DNA of 64,000 nt from JABWAJ01 sp038323375 (lineage in GTDB: Bacteria; Bacteroidota; Bacteroidia; Chitinophagales; Saprospiraceae): NCBI GenBank assembly GCA_038323375.1, contig JBBQGV010000024.1, positions 1 through 64,000 on the forward strand. The letters are read 5' to 3'. This document shows, one piece after another, positions 42,905 through 51,535 of this stretch. The number at the start of each line of letters is the position of its first letter. The first letter of the stretch is position 1. Made by a program: the position numbers and the translations under genes. Under the pieces are notes generated by a model. It was not told the origin of the DNA. It made no database searches and saw nothing but the letters and a program-made list of their open reading frames with translations.

Positions 42905-43492
42905 ATGCTTGAGGTAAAATCCTTTACCGGCAAGGCCGCGCTGGCTTACCTTGATGATCTGGCTGCCCTGCGCATTGAGGTGTTCCGCGAATTCCCCTAC
43001 CTCTACGACGGCGATATGGCTTCCGAGCAGGAATACCTGCAAGCTTTTTTATCGGCACCCGATGCGGTACTCGTGCTGGCTTTTGATGGCGATCAGGTGG
43101 TGGGTGCCTCCACGGGATTGCCGATGACACACGAAACCTCGAATATTCAGGCGCCTTTTCTTCAAAACGGTTACGACGTTGACAAGGTCTTCTACTACGG
43201 CGAGTCGGTGTTGCGAAAATCGTACCGCGGAAGCGGGCTGGGGGTGGCTTTCTTTGAACACCGCGAAGCACATGCGCGCAGGCTGGGTCGGTTTGAATGG
43301 GTTTGCTTTTGCGGGGTGATCCGCCCCGAGGATCATCCGCGCCGCCCCGCCGATTTTATTCCGCTTGATGCTTTCTGGCAAAAACGTGGGTTTGAGCGCA
43401 CGGAAATGATTTGTAACATCTCCTGGAAAGACCTGGATGAGGCTTCGGAAAGCCCTAAGGGGCTGCGGTTTTGGAAAAAGGGATTGAGGTGA
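42905..43492 (+). CDS. GNAT-family N-acetyltransferase
   Basis: 195 residues with the GNAT core. LRIEVFREFPYLYDGD occurs in the first 40 residues, VGASTGLPM on a central strand, and VLRKSYRGSGLGVAFFEHREAHA is the acetyl-CoA pyrophosphate-binding motif A (consensus Q/RxxGxG/A). It is cytosolic and the substrate is unknown. It follows the helical lipoprotein gene directly. Length and motif order fit the family well. Confidence 0.87.
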   Translation: MLEVKSFTGKAALAYLDDLAALRIEVFREFPYLYDGDMASEQEYLQAFLSAPDAVLVLAFDGDQVVGASTGLPMTHETSNIQAPFLQNGYDVDKVFYYGESVLRKSYRGSGLGVAFFEHREAHARRLGRFEWVCFCGVIRPEDHPRRPADFIPLDAFWQKRGFERTEMICNISWKDLDEASESPKGLRFWKKGLR

Positions 43493-43561
43493 ACGGGCGC
43501 GACATCGCTTCCTCTTCCCTTTAGAAGCTGAAGTTGCTGCCTGATGAAGTGTGTTTAAAAA

Positions 43562-44200
43562 TCAAGGCAATATAAACTCCGTTTTTACCAACTCCACAAC
43601 TTCCGCCTCTTCCGGCAAAAACAGCAACAACCGCCGATCCGTGAGCAATAACACCTGTGCTTCTATTTTGCCATAGCCGCCGGGCTGCAGGATGTCTATG
43701 CTCATTGTTGACGGCGAAAAGACATAACGGCGTGATTCCGGAAAATAAATCGCGTGGGTAAAATCTTCTTTGTTGTAAAGTGCAAGCGTGCTATCGGCAA
43801 AAAACACCGCAAAATAAGGCATGGCAATGGCTTTTGACACGCGCTTCACCTCGGCAATGCTGTCGCGTTCTTCCCACCGGTCAAAGCGACGCGGAGGGCG
43901 TTCACCGGTCGTTTCGTCGTAGCCATACCAGATTGCAGCGCGCAGGCTGCCTACGTGCGCATACACTGCCTGTGCCTGTGGCAATGCGGCTTGCTTTTTG
44001 TCCACCTGAACGCCTTGTTCCGAATAGCGGATGACTTCCCAGCGGCCCAGTAATTGGGCGGGTGTGGCCTGGGCGAGAGCAGTTAGGGGGAGCCAAAAAA
44101 AAGCAAAGAAGATAAATATTTTGACAGGCACCCGTGTTCCATCAAAAACAGGAGTACCTCCTAAAATTTCCGGGTCAATATGAATGATACGGGCTACCAT
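43562..44200 (-). CDS. Chimeric ORF: DUF433 antitoxin-like start fused to an exported lipocalin-like protein
   Basis: 213 residues. The first 27 (MVARIIHIDPEILGGTPVFD, then GTRVPVK) are the N-terminus of a DUF433 antitoxin-like protein. The next stretch (KIFIFFAFFWLPLTALAQ) is a signal peptide, and the remainder (QLLGRWEVIRYSEQGV onward) resembles a small lipocalin-like exported protein. The natural Met of the signal peptide seems to be lost at the junction: the codon before Lys is GTC. The fusion is probably the result of a deletion or recombination. If translated as is, the internal signal sequence may still export it. An IS66-type remnant lies about 150 bp upstream. Confidence 0.7.
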   Translation of the reverse strand: MVARIIHIDPEILGGTPVFDGTRVPVKIFIFFAFFWLPLTALAQATPAQLLGRWEVIRYSEQGVQVDKKQAALPQAQAVYAHVGSLRAAIWYGYDETTGERPPRRFDRWEERDSIAEVKRVSKAIAMPYFAVFFADSTLALYNKEDFTHAIYFPESRRYVFSPSTMSIDILQPGGYGKIEAQVLLLTDRRLLLFLPEEAEVVELVKTEFILP

Positions 44201-44347
44201 AGTTCTCTTTTTTTTGCAAATTTAGATGAAAATATTCAGATATGCCGGACAAAAGCCGGGAGATAACTCTATTTTTAGGTGTAGTAATGTTGCGTCATGA
44301 TCAAATTTAGGGTTTTAGCGAAGACATTCCTGATCACCCGCTCAATG

Positions 44348-44992
44348 GTAACTATCCAGCCGCCTTTTCTGGCATAGGAGCACCTACCAACTCCTTAATG
44401 GCGTTGAAAACAGATTGGCCATTTTTGATAGCGGTATCAACAACGGAACGGATGGCTGCAAATTCCTGATGAAGCGATTTGAATTGGCTGAATATTTTAG
44501 TTTTGACCTTCACCATCCTGAAAGCCCTCTCTGAGCCATTGTTGTCAAAAGGTATATCCTTATGGCAAGAAAAGGGAAGAGCGCGTGTTTGAGTTTGACC
44601 ATTCCGTTAAAGGATGTAATGGTTTCTTTTTGTGATGGTAGAAAGTTGGGCGGCCAAACGATCCGAACAAAGGATGGAATTTGGCAGGCCATCAGAAAAA
44701 TTGGCGGGAATGACTTGTTTGGAGCGGGAAGAGGCGGCCACATTGTAGGTAACCAAGGACGGTGGCTTACTGCTGTTTTTGCTCGCCTTGATGGCAGATG
44801 GTAGAAGTCTTCAATACAAGGGTCTCCAACTCGGAAATCCGAGCCAAAGCCCTGGTAAGCAGGGTTCTTAATTGAACATTTTCTGCTTTCAACGGTTGTG
44901 TTTGATGTTGATCAGTCATCTTAAGGCACAAAGTTGAAACATTTATTCTAAATTTTTCGACCCTCGGCATAATAGGGCGGCTGGATAGTTAC
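44348..44992. mobile_element. Internally deleted IS66-family element
   Basis: Perfect 17-bp inverted ends, GTAACTATCCAGCCGCC (44348-44364) and its complement (44976-44992), begin with GTAA as in IS66. On the minus strand, about 44767-44920 encodes a TnpC-like coiled N-terminus (LKAENVQLRTLLTRALARIS). Further on, 44370-44548 encodes the C-terminal signature DIPFDNNGSERAFRMVKVKT and SQFKSLHQEFAAIRSVVDTA. The catalytic middle is missing or scrambled, so it cannot transpose alone. No 8-bp target duplication is visible. The same ends bound a 195-bp element at 60788. Outside the element, 44201-44347 shows nothing. Confidence 0.8.
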
Positions 44993-45015
44993 CCAACGTT
45001 TAGTATTGGACATTT

Positions 45016-45032
45016 TTGGCAATATATTTGCT
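45016..45032 (+). promoter_or_regulatory. Sigma-54-like -24/-12 sequence ahead of the DUF547-barrel gene
   Basis: TTGGCAATATATTTGCT fits the sigma-54 layout, with GG and GC at the correct distance. It lies only 24 bp beyond the end of the IS66-type element, so any upstream activator site would have been moved by the insertion. The match is in A+T-rich DNA and could be chance. Confidence 0.35.
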
Positions 45033-45187
45033 ATGAGCATCTTGACGGTCATTGGTCAAAATTTAGTTGGTAAGTGTAAGAACTTCATAAGCTACATATT
45101 TTGGCCATTTTTATTGGTATAAGTCAAAATTGACTCAGACTATTGTTACTTGAATCCACCAATTAATAACAATCAAATTAAAAAATA

Positions 45188-46732
45188 ATGAGAATTCTAT
45201 TGCTGTCCTTAGCATTGAGTCTATTCGTTATCCCGCTTGGGGCACAGAACAGTTTAGATAACTTCTTTTCGAATGCCAATACTTTTTTTCAAAGCCACGT
45301 TCAGAATGGCTTGGTCGACTATGCTGCGGTTAAACAAAATATAATTGAACTAAACAGTTTACGTGATCAGATAGGGACGGCTAATATTAACCAAGCTGAT
45401 GCTACGACTAAAAAGGCATTCTATATCAATGCTTATAATTTGTTAGTCATTGGGCAAATTGTAGATAACTATCCAGTGTCATCACCACTTAAAGTTAGTG
45501 GTTTTTTCGACAATCAACCTTTCGATGTAGCGGGTGAAAAAATAACACTTAATCAGTTGGAGAAGAATAAATTACTAGCCACTTATAAGGATGCACGGTT
45601 TCACTTTGTATTGGTATGTGGAGCTTTGGGATGCCCACCTATTATTGATGTAGCCTATCTACCTGCTACAGTTGATGCGCAATTGGAACAGCAAACGCGC
45701 TTGGCACTCAATGATGCTAATTTTATTAAAGTGACCGCAGACCAGGTGGCGCTTTCCCAAATATTCGAGTGGTATGCTGATGATTTCGGAGGTACTAAAG
45801 CAGCAGCCATAAGCTTTATCAACGGCTATCGCGATACCCCACTTTCTACAGATCAAGTTGGTTTTTATCCTTACGATTGGAATTTAAACATGGTCCAAAC
45901 TAGCCGCAGTTTCAACACGGAAGAGCAGTCAGATTTTGGCAATAATAGCCTGCGCTACGTAGTGAGCGCGTCAATACCTGAAGGGAGCATTGAGCTTAAA
46001 GCGTTCACTAATCTTTACACGCAAGAGACGGGCGCAGTAGGTGGGAATCTTAGCGAACGAGCCACTTTTTTTACCCAAAACCTTAGTGCTTTGTATGGTT
46101 TCAACAATCGCTTTAATGCAGGTATTGATATAAAATATCGCCAAGTGAGCTTTGGTTCAAATACGGATTCTGGCTTCGATGTGTTTACCTTAGAACAAAC
46201 AGCTACTACGCGTCAGGGACTTACAGGTATCGGGCCAAAAATAAGATACTCACCATTTATTGCATTGCCCAATTTTTCGATACAATCGACCTATTGGATC
46301 GCTACAGGTACAGACTTAGGCGGTAACAATGAGCGCCCTTTCATTGATTTCAATGGCGATGTTTGGTTTACCCAAATTTTCAATGATTTTTCCATTGGCG
46401 ATAATTTTTCTATTTTCACCGAGATAGACATCCTGGTGGAAGATATTGGTGCGGAAACAGATGGACATATCAACCGCTTTTCTACTCCGGTACAAACGAT
46501 TTTTAGTTTCTTCCCCAATAGTAAAACTACTATATACGCCTTAGGCTCTTATTCTCCCTACTGGCAGGAAGACTATGACTATTTTTACCAAGCAGGAATG
46601 GGTACGAAATACCAAATCAATCCTCGTTTGGAGGTAGAATTGTTGTATACACAATTTCGCAATAGCTTTATCCGCGAAACGGATGGCACGGCTAGTACCC
46701 TTAACTTTGGCCTGCGGGTGTCTATATTTTAG
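45188..46732 (+). CDS. DUF547 domain fused to an outer membrane beta-barrel
   Basis: 514 residues with a signal peptide (MRILLLSLALSLFVIPLGAQ). Residues about 25-230 are a DUF547 domain, seen in KKAFYINAYNLLVIGQIVDNY and HFVLVCGALGCPPIIDVAY with its conserved Cys pair. From about 250 to the end are amphipathic beta-strands with a terminal phenylalanine (NFGLRVSIF), as in an outer membrane barrel of about 12 strands. DUF547 is uncharacterised; here it would face the periplasm. The gene is A+T-rich compared with its neighbours. The barrel gene that follows after 22 bp is probably co-transcribed. Confidence 0.82.
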   Translation: MRILLLSLALSLFVIPLGAQNSLDNFFSNANTFFQSHVQNGLVDYAAVKQNIIELNSLRDQIGTANINQADATTKKAFYINAYNLLVIGQIVDNYPVSSPLKVSGFFDNQPFDVAGEKITLNQLEKNKLLATYKDARFHFVLVCGALGCPPIIDVAYLPATVDAQLEQQTRLALNDANFIKVTADQVALSQIFEWYADDFGGTKAAAISFINGYRDTPLSTDQVGFYPYDWNLNMVQTSRSFNTEEQSDFGNNSLRYVVSASIPEGSIELKAFTNLYTQETGAVGGNLSERATFFTQNLSALYGFNNRFNAGIDIKYRQVSFGSNTDSGFDVFTLEQTATTRQGLTGIGPKIRYSPFIALPNFSIQSTYWIATGTDLGGNNERPFIDFNGDVWFTQIFNDFSIGDNFSIFTEIDILVEDIGAETDGHINRFSTPVQTIFSFFPNSKTTIYALGSYSPYWQEDYDYFYQAGMGTKYQINPRLEVELLYTQFRNSFIRETDGTASTLNFGLRVSIF

Positions 46733-46754
46733 GCAACTTTTGAAAGAATAGATT

Positions 46755-47996
46755 ATGCGTTATTTGTTTTGTTGTTGTTGTTGGTTAAGCGTGTCAACGA
46801 TATGGAGCCAAACCATTATCTCTCGCTCTTTTGAAGGAGCCAAGCGGAGTAAGGAATTTATTTTGGAGCGATTACTTGAACAAACTATTGGTACTGCTCC
46901 TGATGTAGCTTTGTTGGATACTGATGTGCGGCGGCTTAAAAATTTTATTGGCATAATTGATGCTAGCTATCGGCTGGATACACTCAAGGAGGGTATTCAT
47001 CTGGTCTATCAAGTTAGAGAAGGCTCCTCTCGTTTTCCGGTAGTACAGTTAGGTGGTTTGGAAGGTAACTTCTGGTGGGAATTGGGTTATATGGATCAAA
47101 ACTGGCGTGGTCGAGGGGAGTCTATAGGCCTTAGCATACGACAAACAGATGGTCGTTTGGGCGGAAGAGCCTTTTATAGCAAGCCCAGCTTTTCCGGTAG
47201 CCGTTGGGGGTATGGCCTTCAATTAGAACGCTACGCGAGTCAAGAACCACTTTACTTTGGTGATGAAACGGTAGAATACTTTTATGAGAACCAAAATATC
47301 GGATCACAAGTTTTCTACCACTTTCGGCCAGAAGCACGTCTTCAATTGGGGCTCACTTATTTTGTGGAAAACTACAACAAAGTCAACCGCGAACAACTTA
47401 TAGGGCCGCAAGCTCGCCGAGAAGTTAAGCAATTGGCTTACCTGAGCTATCAATTGCGTGAAATCAATCCCGATCTCTTTCAGCCCCGTGGCTACTATTG
47501 GCAATTAGAAGGGACGCTGGTTTTCCAGAAAGAAGAAACGCCTTTCTATTTATTTCGATTTATTGGAGCAAGATATTACCCCGTCGGCGTAAATGGCTTA
47601 TTCGCTAGTAAATTAACCCTTGGATATTCCGCTAATAAAAACACCCCATTTGCTCCCTTTGTAGTAGACAGCCGCTTGAACATTCGTGGTTCAGGTAATC
47701 GAGTAGACCGTGGTACCGCTGCCGTCATCTTAAATGCGGAGTACCGACACGTGCTCTTTAAGAAATCCTGGTTGGCTGTTCAGGGAGTAGCCTTTATTGA
47801 TATGGGAAGCTGGCGCAACCCTGGCGGTGAAATTCAGGATTTAACCTCTTGGGAGAATACTAAATACTTCACGGGCTTGGGCCTTCGTCTTATCAGTGAC
47901 CGGGCTGGTCAGTTCGTATTGCGGATGGATTACGGCTATGGTTTGCACCCTGTTGGCCGACAGGGTATAGTGCTGGGTTTGGGGCAGTATTTCTAG
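46755..47996 (+). CDS. Small Omp85-like surface antigen protein with one POTRA domain
   Basis: 413 residues. The start MRYLFCCCCWLSVSTIWSQ is an unusual signal peptide with four consecutive cysteines. One POTRA-like domain lies at about 20-90 (DTDVRRLKNFIGIIDASYRL ... HLVYQVREG). A 16-strand-type barrel follows (about 95-413), with the family phrase NWRGRGESIGLSI and a final phenylalanine (LGLGQYF). Canonical BamA has five POTRAs, so this is a short, TamA/ShlB-like or Bacteroidota-specific form. It may insert or export its barrel neighbour. Low G+C content matches the upstream gene, suggesting they moved together. Confidence 0.8.
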   Translation: MRYLFCCCCWLSVSTIWSQTIISRSFEGAKRSKEFILERLLEQTIGTAPDVALLDTDVRRLKNFIGIIDASYRLDTLKEGIHLVYQVREGSSRFPVVQLGGLEGNFWWELGYMDQNWRGRGESIGLSIRQTDGRLGGRAFYSKPSFSGSRWGYGLQLERYASQEPLYFGDETVEYFYENQNIGSQVFYHFRPEARLQLGLTYFVENYNKVNREQLIGPQARREVKQLAYLSYQLREINPDLFQPRGYYWQLEGTLVFQKEETPFYLFRFIGARYYPVGVNGLFASKLTLGYSANKNTPFAPFVVDSRLNIRGSGNRVDRGTAAVILNAEYRHVLFKKSWLAVQGVAFIDMGSWRNPGGEIQDLTSWENTKYFTGLGLRLISDRAGQFVLRMDYGYGLHPVGRQGIVLGLGQYF

Positions 47997-48164
47997 TTGT
48001 TTTTGACTTTCATCAGTCGGATGTCTCTCTCAGAGAAGTTGTGGTCAATATCAATATCTTTCCCGCAAAATGCTCCTGCAAGATGCGGTGGCAAAAGCGC
48101 CACGTCGCACCATCCGTTTCGAGGAGGTGGCGGTTGGTCATTTCGGGTTATTCCACTGACCAGC

Positions 48165-48655
48165 TCATTTTTTCACCAATTTCTCCCAGCACAATGCCTT
48201 GTTGTTTTTATTGAAAAGACTGAAAAAATGCACGCCCGGCATGAGGTGGGAAAGGATCATACGTTCCGAATATCCGCCGCCCATCTACACCGTTTTTTCC
48301 ACCATGAGCCGACCCATTTCATCAAACAAAGCCAGCCGATAGTTAGCGGGCACAAGGTTTTTAAAATTAAAAACTACCTCATTACCGGCGGAGTTTGGCG
48401 AAACGGTAACGGAAGGGGTTGCCACACTCGCCTCTTCAGAAGCATTAACCAATGGGCTTGTGTTTTTGAACATAATCTGCGTGGCGAAGGCTTGGTTTTA
48501 GTCCAGCCTCACAATGGCGATGGGTTCTTTCGACACATCGTTGTAAAAAATGTAAGAGGAGGGAGTGTCCGCCCCAAGTCCAGTAATACCGGCCACTTAC
48601 TGCACGACCTCATTGTTCACGTCCAGCCAACCATTCAGAGGTGCTTTGGCATAAC
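48165..48655 (-). pseudogene. T9SS-cargo C-terminal fragment with three in-frame stops
   Basis: One continuous minus-strand frame reads APLNGWLDVNNEVVQ-stop, then VAGITGLGADTPSSYIFYND, then IAIVRLD-stop, then NQAFATQIMFKNTS through NYRLALFDEMGRLMVEKTV-stop, then GGYSERMILSHLMPGVHFF and ends LCWEKLVKK. The last 80 residues are a T9SS type A sorting domain. Two TAA and one TAG interrupt it, so it is a decayed remnant. Its upstream end is cut by an IS630-type fragment. Plus-strand ORFs over 48000-48660 are antisense shadows of this remnant. Confidence 0.75.
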
Positions 48656-49102
48656 ACGGTAAGTGATGCTCTTAGACCCGCAACACGTCGTAGATTCCGC
48701 CAGCAAGGACAATGTCCATGAACTGTAAGGGGTGGGCGGGTGCCTGCACCGAAGGCCCACCAAATGGGATTCCACCACCCCGTCGAACTTAATCTTGTCC
48801 TCGCTCGGCTGCGGCAGGCCTGAAAGTGCTATGTCAATGCCATGCAGCACAAAGCGTTCCCGTAGACGTTCTACGGTACGGCCATTCACTTTGTAATGCT
48901 CCGATATTTCACTGGCTGTCCATTTCTTCTCGCCTTGACGGTCTGCCGCCAATAGCATCAGGCTTCTTTTGTTCATTTCGCTCTCGCTTTTCCGACGTTT
49001 GGCGATATTCTCTAAAAAAACGCGATCTTCTGCTTGTAAATCAAGATGATATATTTTTTTCCCATCTTTTTTGATGGAAAATTTAGTAATTTTACCCAAC
49101 AT
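48656..49102 (-). pseudogene. IS630-family transposase N-terminal fragment
   Basis: From the ATG at 49102, the protein has the helix-turn-helix region of IS630-type transposases: ASEISEHYKVNGRTVERLRERFVLHGID in outline, then LSGLPQPSEDKIKFDGVVES and WTLSLLAE. The DDE catalytic domain is absent. The frame runs instead into the T9SS pseudogene at about 48656. It cannot be functional. It marks the right border of the A+T-rich DUF547/Omp85 segment, whose left border is the IS66-type remnant. Confidence 0.7.
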
Positions 49103-49144
49103 TATTACAATGAGACACACTAAGGCCGCAAAGAAAGGGGGTCG

Positions 49145-49178
49145 CATGAGACATCCCAAAAATTCGGGATGACTCATG
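49145..49178. repeat. Hairpin before the T9SS gene
   Basis: CATGAGaCATCCC pairs with GGGATGaCTCATG across AAAAATTC. A related sequence (AAAATTCGGGATGCCCCATG) is near 13513-13535. It sits in the divergent gap between the IS630-type fragment and the T9SS protein gene. Confidence 0.4.
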
Positions 49179-49257
49179 TTTGCAACGCAAAACGCGCCGA
49201 AACGCCTGACCTTGCACTAACCAGCTCTTTAAACCTAAACCAACACAATAACGGAAA

Positions 49258-51129
49258 ATGAAAAAAATCATCCTACTCGCCAGCTTAATGCTCACTGTCA
49301 GCATTGCGGGGTTTGCCCAACACAAAAAAGCGACCATACCCCCCACCGCAAAAGTGATCAGCCAGGGAAAAAAATCACCGGAGTATACCGTGCAGCCTTC
49401 AGGCGAAATCAAACCCGTTTCCGTTAACCTTCAATGGCGGCCATTGCTAAGTAATAAATGCATCAAACACCATTCGGAAAACGAGGAACGGATTGAACAA
49501 ATAAAAAAAGAAAAGACTCTGCTCAAAAAAAAAGGAGCGGCTAAAACCAATGACGAAGAGCTTGCCGCCACGCCCACGGAGATAACACCGGTTGTTGGCG
49601 CTAATTTTTCGGGCAATACCAATACCGGCAATTCGCCATTGGACAATTCCATTGCCGTTTCCAATGGAGGCAGAATTATCAGCGTTGCCAATAATTCTTT
49701 TGAAATTTACAATGCAGACGGCCAGTTGACGTATTCCAATTCCATTGACGGGTTTTTCAATGATCCGGCGATTACCAGCGTTTGCGACCCTGTTGTAATT
49801 TATGACAGCGGCGCAGACAAGTTTATCTTTTTTGCACAGGAATGCTCCGGCAATTCCTCCAATACGACTTTGCTGATCTGCTTTTCGCAAACCAGCAACC
49901 CCAATGGCAATTGGTGGAAATATAAATTAACCGGAAACCCCGTGGGCAATAATACCTGGTTTGATTACCCGAAGCTTGCGGTTTCAAATAATGAATTGTA
50001 CATCACCGGCAATTCCTTCAGCAATGACGGGATTTTCCAGGAAGCGCTGCTGTTTCAAATTCAAAAAAGCAACGGCTTTAATGGCGTTGCCTTAAACTGG
50101 CAGTATTGGTACGATCTTGACTCAGCACCGTTTACGTTGCTTCCAGTCTCCTATGGCCAACAAGGCAATTATGGACCTGGCATTTATTTGGTGGCCACGG
50201 AGAGTTCGGGCGCTTCAAACATTGATTTCTTCGACCTCACGGACGATATGAGCGCGTCCAACGAAACGCTGAATCACTTCAGCATCCCGACAACTGCATA
50301 TTCTCCGGCCGGGAACGGGTACCAGTTTGGAACGGATACCCAATTAGACAACGGCGATTGCAGATCCTTATCGGGGTTTTATTTAAACGGGATCATCCAT
50401 TTTGTGTTCCATTCCGATTATTTCGCGGGATACAATGGCATCAACTATAACCGGCTTAACGTGGCTGCGAAAACCAATACCTCTTCCATGTTCGGACTCA
50501 ACGAATACGAATACGCTTATCCTTCCGTAGCTTCCTTTGCGAAAACAACCACAGATAAATCGGTCATGATCGGTTTTGGACGGACCGGAGAAAGCATTTA
50601 CCCCGAAGTAAGGGTCGTAAGCTGCGATGATGGCATGAACTGGAGTGCTTCAACCTTAGTGAAATTGGGATCGGGCTACTCAGACTACACCGCTTCCAAT
50701 GGTGACCCCGAACGGTGGGGCGATTACACCGGCATCAGCCGCAAACACAACAATGCAGCGGCAACGGTTTGGATGAACGGCATGTACGGCACAACCTCCA
50801 GCAACTGGGACACCTGGATTGCTGAAATTACCGGCACGAGTACCACAGGAATCGAAAACCTAAATGCCAGCAGCCGCTTTCAGGTCTATCCAAACCCGGT
50901 TTTCCAAGAATTTAAAACCCGATTTGAACTGGCAGAAAAAGCTGAAATCAGCATTGATATTTACGACGTACAGGGTAAATTGGTGCAACCCCTGTTCAAG
51001 GGTTTGGCGCATGCCGGCATCAACCAGTTTACGTTCAATAAAGCCAATTTAGCAACGGGCGCTTATTTCGTTACCATTACATTGAACCACCAAATTATAA
51101 AAAATGAGCAAATTATTATTGCTGACTAA
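49258..51129 (+). CDS. T9SS-secreted protein, beta-rich, unknown function
   Basis: 623 residues with a signal peptide (MKKIILLASLMLTVSIAGFAQ). A charged segment with lysine-rich stretches occupies about 25-105. A long beta-rich region (about 110-530, with repeated SVSNGG- and YDSGADKFIFF-like phrases and Asn/Gly-rich loops) suggests a propeller-like fold. A T9SS type A domain ends it (about 540-623, FQVYPNPVFQEFKTRFELAE). No catalytic motif was recognised. The next gene starts 26 bp before its stop codon, so a lipoprotein is co-translated with it. Confidence 0.85.
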   Translation: MKKIILLASLMLTVSIAGFAQHKKATIPPTAKVISQGKKSPEYTVQPSGEIKPVSVNLQWRPLLSNKCIKHHSENEERIEQIKKEKTLLKKKGAAKTNDEELAATPTEITPVVGANFSGNTNTGNSPLDNSIAVSNGGRIISVANNSFEIYNADGQLTYSNSIDGFFNDPAITSVCDPVVIYDSGADKFIFFAQECSGNSSNTTLLICFSQTSNPNGNWWKYKLTGNPVGNNTWFDYPKLAVSNNELYITGNSFSNDGIFQEALLFQIQKSNGFNGVALNWQYWYDLDSAPFTLLPVSYGQQGNYGPGIYLVATESSGASNIDFFDLTDDMSASNETLNHFSIPTTAYSPAGNGYQFGTDTQLDNGDCRSLSGFYLNGIIHFVFHSDYFAGYNGINYNRLNVAAKTNTSSMFGLNEYEYAYPSVASFAKTTTDKSVMIGFGRTGESIYPEVRVVSCDDGMNWSASTLVKLGSGYSDYTASNGDPERWGDYTGISRKHNNAAATVWMNGMYGTTSSNWDTWIAEITGTSTTGIENLNASSRFQVYPNPVFQEFKTRFELAEKAEISIDIYDVQGKLVQPLFKGLAHAGINQFTFNKANLATGAYFVTITLNHQIIKNEQIIIAD

Positions 51130-51442
51130 TGGTCTGGCGCTTTGCGTTTTGCTTGCTTCCTGCCATACGCCAACAGCCACGGGCAATGAACCCAAATCGG
51201 GCGTTGTAAGCGCGGACAGCATGGCTAACAATAAAGTCGTCATGCAACAAGATTCCGTCAACAAAAACAAGGGTGCCTCCACACAAAGCGGGCCGCAGAC
51301 TACAAATTCTGCCGGCTCTACCACACCGGCGACCACTACCACAAAACCGGGAAAAACAAAAACGCGCAGAATCAAACACGGCAGCGACAATCAGGAAAAA
51401 CTGGACAGCATCAAGCAGTCGAAGACAAAGCGGAAGGATTAA
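51104..51442 (+). CDS. Small Thr/Ser-rich lipoprotein
   Basis: 112 residues with a clear lipobox (MSKLLLLTNGLALCVLLASC, Cys20). The mature part is low-complexity, with Thr/Ser/Gly-rich tract NSAGSTTPATTTTKPGK and a basic, lysine-rich end (KTKTRRIKHG ... KQSKTKRKD). The gene overlaps the end of the T9SS cargo gene by 26 bp, so it may be co-expressed. No family is recognised. It is probably anchored in the outer membrane. Confidence 0.75.
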   Translation: MSKLLLLTNGLALCVLLASCHTPTATGNEPKSGVVSADSMANNKVVMQQDSVNKNKGASTQSGPQTTNSAGSTTPATTTTKPGKTKTRRIKHGSDNQEKLDSIKQSKTKRKD

Positions 51443-51535
51443 AGAGCGGTGAAAAACACAGAACCGGTTGATCTTGCACCTCGTAGTTGATTTCACCAAC
51501 AGCAAAGCAACTTAATCATTGATGCAACATAAACA

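Noticed and set aside
44562..44804. 80-residue plus-strand ORF inside the IS66-type element
   Set aside because: It lies in the scrambled middle of the element, opposite the transposase remnants, with no recognisable motif.
44340..45000. 8-bp target duplication of the IS66-type element
   Set aside because: The flanks read GCTCAATG and CCAACGTT and do not match, so no duplication can be claimed.
47997..48662. 221-residue plus-strand ORF
   Set aside because: It is antisense to the T9SS pseudogene, whose own frame shows recognisable sorting-domain sequence.
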